Part shown: positions 3,881 through 7,161 of the stretch, in pieces | Layout of the letters: each line of letters opens with the position of its first letter | Numbering within the stretch: the stretch's first letter is position 1 | Assembly (NCBI GenBank): GCA_010672185.1 | Contig: JAAHHL010000340.1 | Coordinates: 1-7,161, forward strand | Source: Caldora sp. SIO3E6 | GTDB taxonomy: Bacteria > Cyanobacteriota > Cyanobacteriia > Cyanobacteriales > Coleofasciculaceae | Direction: 5' to 3' | Length of the DNA: 7,161 nt | Program-made: the position numbers and the translations under genes | The notes under the pieces: generated by a model | The model's input: the letters and a program-made list of their open reading frames with translations, nothing else | Told to the model about the DNA's origin: nothing | Database searches by the model: none

Positions 3881-5515
3881 GTGCCGACGCTTAAAGCTTC
3901 GCAACTGGGAATAGTTAGAATTAGGCAAGCTAGAAATGAAAAGGGGTGGAGTTGGAATGTCGATGAAGACGACACCTGCTTGTTAGAAGCTAGTAAAGTT
4001 TTAGATCTCAACCAAAACTGGCTTGAAGGTGGCCCCTATGCTGAGGGTATTTCTGGAGGAACTTGGAAACGGTTCCTGGGAGGAAAGCAACCTATTAGCG
4101 CCGCTGCTTTTAAAGCCTACTGTCAAGTTCTCGGAGTAAACTGGGAAGAAGTTGTTGAGCGCCAGCGCCGCAGCTCAACCTTAACCAAGACTCATCAAGA
4201 TTGGGGAGAGGCGATTGATAGCTCTATCTTTTATGGTCGCACCACAGAGTTAGCTCAACTAGAGCAGTGGATTGTGGGTGAGCGCTGTCACTTAGTCGCA
4301 GTACTAGGTATGGGGGGTATTGGTAAGACAGCCCTCTGTGTCAAGCTTGCAGAGGCAATTAAACAATCATTTGAGTATCTCATCTGGCGTTCTTTACGCA
4401 ATGCTCCGCCAATTGAAAATATTCTCGCAAGTTGGCTAGAATTTTTATCGGATGGACAAAAAACAGATTTACCAGAAACAGTAGATGGTAGGATTTCTCA
4501 ACTAATGGAGTATTTACGAGCACATCGTTGTTTGCTGATACTGGATGATTGGGAAACAGTAATGCGTAGTGGAGAACTAGCAGGACAATATCGAGAAGGC
4601 TATGAGAGTTATGGCAAGTTAATTAGGCGAGTGGGGGAAGCAAGGCATCAAAGTTGTTTGCTCCTGATTAGCCGGGAGAAACCGATAGAAGTTTCCTCTT
4701 TGGCAGGAACCACTCTACCAGTGCGGGAGTTGAAACTGAGAGGATTACAGCAGGCAGATGCCAAAAAACTGTTGGCAACTAAAAGTTCCTCGAGTTTAAA
4801 AGGAGGTTCTGAAGAACTAATTCAGCTATATCGGGGTAATCCCTTAGCTTTAAAAATCATTACTACCACAATTCAGGAAATATTTGATGGGGATATTGAC
4901 GAATTACTCGACCAAAGTACCTTAGTTATTGGTGATATTCTGCCCAGCCTTTTAAATCAGCATTTTGAACGCTTATCAGCTTTAGAAATGGGCATTGTCT
5001 ATGGGTTAGCGATCGCTAACCAGCCTCTTTCCTTGCTGCAATTGAAAGTCGATCTACAGTTTTCTGTATCATCTTTATCAAAATTAGTACCAGCTCTAGA
5101 ATCCTTGAAGCGACGCTCACTACTGGAAAAGGAGTCAAGCCAAACAGGAAATGAAGCAACTTTTACTCTCCAGCCGGTAGTTATGAAATATGTTATTAAC
5201 CAATTAATTGACCATGTTGGTCGGGATATAATAGCAACAGTGACGACTCAATCAATCAGTAAGTTGGGACTTCTTAGAACCCATGCATTGGTTAAGGAAG
5301 AGGCAACAGCAGAAATGAAACAAATTCAAACTCGTCTAATTTTAACACGGGTTGTAGATCGTTTGTACTTGACCTTAACTGGGGTAGATCCCCTCGAAGA
5401 GCAGCTAAATCAGGTTCTATTAATGCTACAACGGCATTCGACCCAAGCGGTAGGATATGCCCCAACCAATATTCGTAATTTAATAAACGTGATTGAGGGT
5501 AAGTTGCCGCAGTGA
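3881..5515 (+). CDS. NB-ARC STAND NTPase with N-terminal HTH-like module, no C-terminal sensor repeats
   Basis: This 544-residue STAND ATPase acts as an ATP/ADP switch. Residues 1-95 form the N-terminal module of cyanobacterial NB-ARC proteins (TLKASQLGIVRIRQAR; GTWKRFLGGKQPIS; FKAYCQVLGVNWEEV), which looks like an XRE-type helix-turn-helix. FYGRTTEL (117-124) leads to the P-loop GMGGIGKTA (143-151, Lys149), Walker B LILDDWE (Asp222, Asp223), a sensor-like LLISRE (261-266) and GNPLAL (319-324), the GLPL equivalent. A winged-helix region covers about 350-440 and includes LQPVVMKYV (430-438). The GTG at 3881 is chosen because the conserved N-terminus begins there and an in-frame TAG lies at 3869-3871. 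Relatives usually continue after GYAPTNIRNL into pentapeptide or WD40 repeats; here the protein stops within about 20 residues. Its TGA overlaps the kinase ATG by one base, so the two are almost certainly co-transcribed and translationally coupled. Role in signalling or defence is inferred. Confidence 0.93.
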   Translation: MPTLKASQLGIVRIRQARNEKGWSWNVDEDDTCLLEASKVLDLNQNWLEGGPYAEGISGGTWKRFLGGKQPISAAAFKAYCQVLGVNWEEVVERQRRSSTLTKTHQDWGEAIDSSIFYGRTTELAQLEQWIVGERCHLVAVLGMGGIGKTALCVKLAEAIKQSFEYLIWRSLRNAPPIENILASWLEFLSDGQKTDLPETVDGRISQLMEYLRAHRCLLILDDWETVMRSGELAGQYREGYESYGKLIRRVGEARHQSCLLLISREKPIEVSSLAGTTLPVRELKLRGLQQADAKKLLATKSSSSLKGGSEELIQLYRGNPLALKIITTTIQEIFDGDIDELLDQSTLVIGDILPSLLNQHFERLSALEMGIVYGLAIANQPLSLLQLKVDLQFSVSSLSKLVPALESLKRRSLLEKESSQTGNEATFTLQPVVMKYVINQLIDHVGRDIIATVTTQSISKLGLLRTHALVKEEATAEMKQIQTRLILTRVVDRLYLTLTGVDPLEEQLNQVLLMLQRHSTQAVGYAPTNIRNLINVIEGKLPQ

Positions 5516-7161
5516 TGATTTATCCAGGTTTGGTACTACAAAACCGCTATCGAGTTCTGCAACCACTGGGGAAAGGGGGATTTGGTAAAACTTTTGAGGT
5601 GGATGATGGCGGTATCCCCAAAGTTTTAAAAGTTCTCAATCTAGAATTTTTCTACACCCCAGAAACCAGACAGAAGGCAATATCTCTCTTCCAACGAGAG
5701 GGAGCAGTTTTAAGTCGGTTAAACCATCCTGGTATTCCTCGAGTTGAGCCAGATGGATATTTCACCTTGGCTGAAGCTAGTGGTGAAATTCTCTACTGCT
5801 TGGTAATGGAGAAAATAGATGGTATTAATTTAAATAAGTGGATGAAGAATCGGGACAATCAACCGATTACTCAAGAACAAGCGATCGCGTGGTTAGAACA
5901 ACTCTCAGAAATCTTGACCCAACTCCATCAGCAAGAGTTGATTCACCGAGATATTAAGCCATCTAATATCTTACTCCAACCCAATGGGCAATTGGTCTTG
6001 ATTGACTTTGGTGCTGTTCGAGAAATCACCGATACCTACTTGCAGAAGCAAGCCAAGAATATAACCGGTACAGTAATCATATCCATAGGTTATACTCCAC
6101 CAGAGCAAGCCGAAGGTCAATCGGTTCCCCAATCTGATTTTTTTGCTCTTGGACGTACTTTAGTCTATTTGCTGACGGGTCAACGTCCGACTAGTTTTGA
6201 TAAAGACTTCCGCAACGGTAAGTTGCAATGGCGAGACAGTGCTCCCCAGGTGGCGACGGAGTTTGCTGGTTTGGTCGATTATTTAATGGATACCTTTCCC
6301 GGTAGACGTCCCCAAACTCCCCAGATGATTAGGCGCTGCCTCCAGGAAATCATCACCCCTTTACCACCACCTGCAGTTACTCTTAATGGGACGATTAGTC
6401 AAGCAACTGCGGCAGTGACTCCTTCGAGTAACTCAACTGTTACCCAAAAACAGCAATCATTCCTAACTCAGGCTTCCAACTTGGTAGCCAACTTTCTCGT
6501 CAAAGAGCCATCAGTTAGTCTTTGGCAAAAGGTGCAACTGCGTCGTACTATCTCTGGACATAAAGATACTGTAAGGGCTGTTGCGATCGCTCCAGATGGT
6601 CAGATGATGGTCAGTGGTAGTTACGATCAAACTATTAGACTCTGGGAGTTACCTTCTGGTAAACTGCTACGTACTCTTTTAGGTCATACTCGTCGAGTAA
6701 CTGGCATTGCTATCAGTTCAGATGGTAAGCTCCTAGCTAGCAGCAGTTATGATCGAACTATCAAGCTTTGGGAGCTACCCTCCGGGGAACTGCTATATAC
6801 TTTGCCCAGGCAATCGGGAAAAATTCGATACCTTGCCTTTAGTCCCAATAACCGAACATTAATTAGTACTAGTGACTTAGAAATCAAACTTTGGGCTGTG
6901 AATGCCAGCCAACTGTTACAACCTTTGACTGGACGTTCAGTCTCTGCTCGGATTGCAACTTTTTGTCCTGATGGTCAGACTTGTATTATTGGTAGTCTGG
7001 ACGGTGGTTTAGAGCTGTGGAATCCTTATACTAGTACACGGCTGCATACCCATTTTAGTCGCTCCGGCGGGATTACCTCTATTGCCTTTAGTCCAGATCG
7101 TCGAACTCTCGCTAGTAGCAGTGGCAAAACCATTAAGATCTGGGAGCCACACCTGAGCAAG
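5515..7161 (+). CDS. Serine/threonine protein kinase fused to WD40 repeats, C-terminus cut by window edge
   Basis: A Hanks-type kinase domain occupies about residues 10-270 of the 549 visible. Catalytic features are intact: glycine loop GKGGFG (19-24), ATP-anchoring Lys39 in KVLKVL, HRDIKPSN (144-151, Asp146), DFG (164-166) and the APE-like TPPE (194-197). The activation segment and the VPQSDFFALGRTLVYLLTG stretch are typical of cyanobacterial kinases. A low-complexity Ser/Thr/Gln linker (about 285-325) follows, with no clear membrane segment. From about residue 343 there are WD40 repeats: two canonical (GHKDTV to LWELPSGK; GHTRRV to LWELPSGE), a third and fourth lacking the GH dipeptide, and a fifth at the edge ending KIWEP. 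About seven would complete a propeller, so more should lie beyond the window. The ATG shares its A with the preceding TGA (TGATG). Expected role: sensing through the propeller and phosphorylating target proteins, probably as partner of the upstream STAND NTPase (inference). Confidence 0.95.
   Translation, partial: MIYPGLVLQNRYRVLQPLGKGGFGKTFEVDDGGIPKVLKVLNLEFFYTPETRQKAISLFQREGAVLSRLNHPGIPRVEPDGYFTLAEASGEILYCLVMEKIDGINLNKWMKNRDNQPITQEQAIAWLEQLSEILTQLHQQELIHRDIKPSNILLQPNGQLVLIDFGAVREITDTYLQKQAKNITGTVIISIGYTPPEQAEGQSVPQSDFFALGRTLVYLLTGQRPTSFDKDFRNGKLQWRDSAPQVATEFAGLVDYLMDTFPGRRPQTPQMIRRCLQEIITPLPPPAVTLNGTISQATAAVTPSSNSTVTQKQQSFLTQASNLVANFLVKEPSVSLWQKVQLRRTISGHKDTVRAVAIAPDGQMMVSGSYDQTIRLWELPSGKLLRTLLGHTRRVTGIAISSDGKLLASSSYDRTIKLWELPSGELLYTLPRQSGKIRYLAFSPNNRTLISTSDLEIKLWAVNASQLLQPLTGRSVSARIATFCPDGQTCIIGSLDGGLELWNPYTSTRLHTHFSRSGGITSIAFSPDRRTLASSSGKTIKIWEPHLSK

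Noticed and set aside
3881..7161. Cas or CRISPR-accessory function for the STAND and kinase genes
   Set aside because: Neither protein has Cas, nuclease, CARF or HEPN motifs; the only link to the CRISPR array is proximity.

Overview
The window looks like an accessory stretch of a filamentous cyanobacterial chromosome. Four HIP1 octamers (GCGATCGC) are present, heptanucleotide tandem repeats of the STRR kind occur between genes, and the coding sequences have cyanobacterial architectures: a kexin-like subtilase without a leader peptide, an NB-ARC STAND protein with the usual cyanobacterial N-terminal module, and a Ser/Thr kinase fused to WD40 repeats. No rRNA, tRNA or complete insertion sequence was seen.

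Layout. (1) Positions 1-1133, minus strand: the N-terminal 377 codons of an S8 subtilase with a complete catalytic triad, cut by the left edge. (2) 1134-1461: AT-rich divergent intergenic region with a candidate promoter at 1294-1321 and an eight-copy 9-bp tandem array (CTCCCTCAG). (3) 1462-2331: a 289-residue acidic, probably helical protein that I do not recognise. (4) 2332-2950: a dense block of repeats made of a small hairpin, a heptamer array, a 13-copy 9-bp array (CTGAGGGAG, the reverse complement of the first array), a second heptamer array, 35-bp imperfect direct repeats and a long inverted repeat. (5) 2950-3523: an AT-rich leader with a candidate promoter, then a short CRISPR array of four identical 36-bp repeats plus a decayed terminal repeat, with no cas gene in the window. 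(6) 3524-3880: two palindromic intergenic elements, another copy of the dispersed repeat, and three helically phased ACTGATCT-type repeats just before the next gene. (7) 3881-7161: a tightly coupled gene pair, an NB-ARC STAND NTPase whose stop overlaps the start of a kinase-WD40 protein that runs off the right edge.

How the parts may work together. The NTPase/kinase pair is the most interesting part. The STAND protein has its N-terminal module, ATPase and winged-helix regions, but ends where relatives (from memory) continue into pentapeptide or WD40 sensor repeats. The next gene, overlapping by one base, supplies WD40 repeats fused to an apparently active kinase. I infer a split signalling or conflict system in which the NTPase switch and the WD40 sensor sit on two partners and the kinase is the output. 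Its position next to a CRISPR array fits a defence or accessory island, but no functional link can be read from the sequence. The two inverted 9-bp arrays around the unknown gene could allow hairpin formation or inversion of that gene relative to the promoter outside them.
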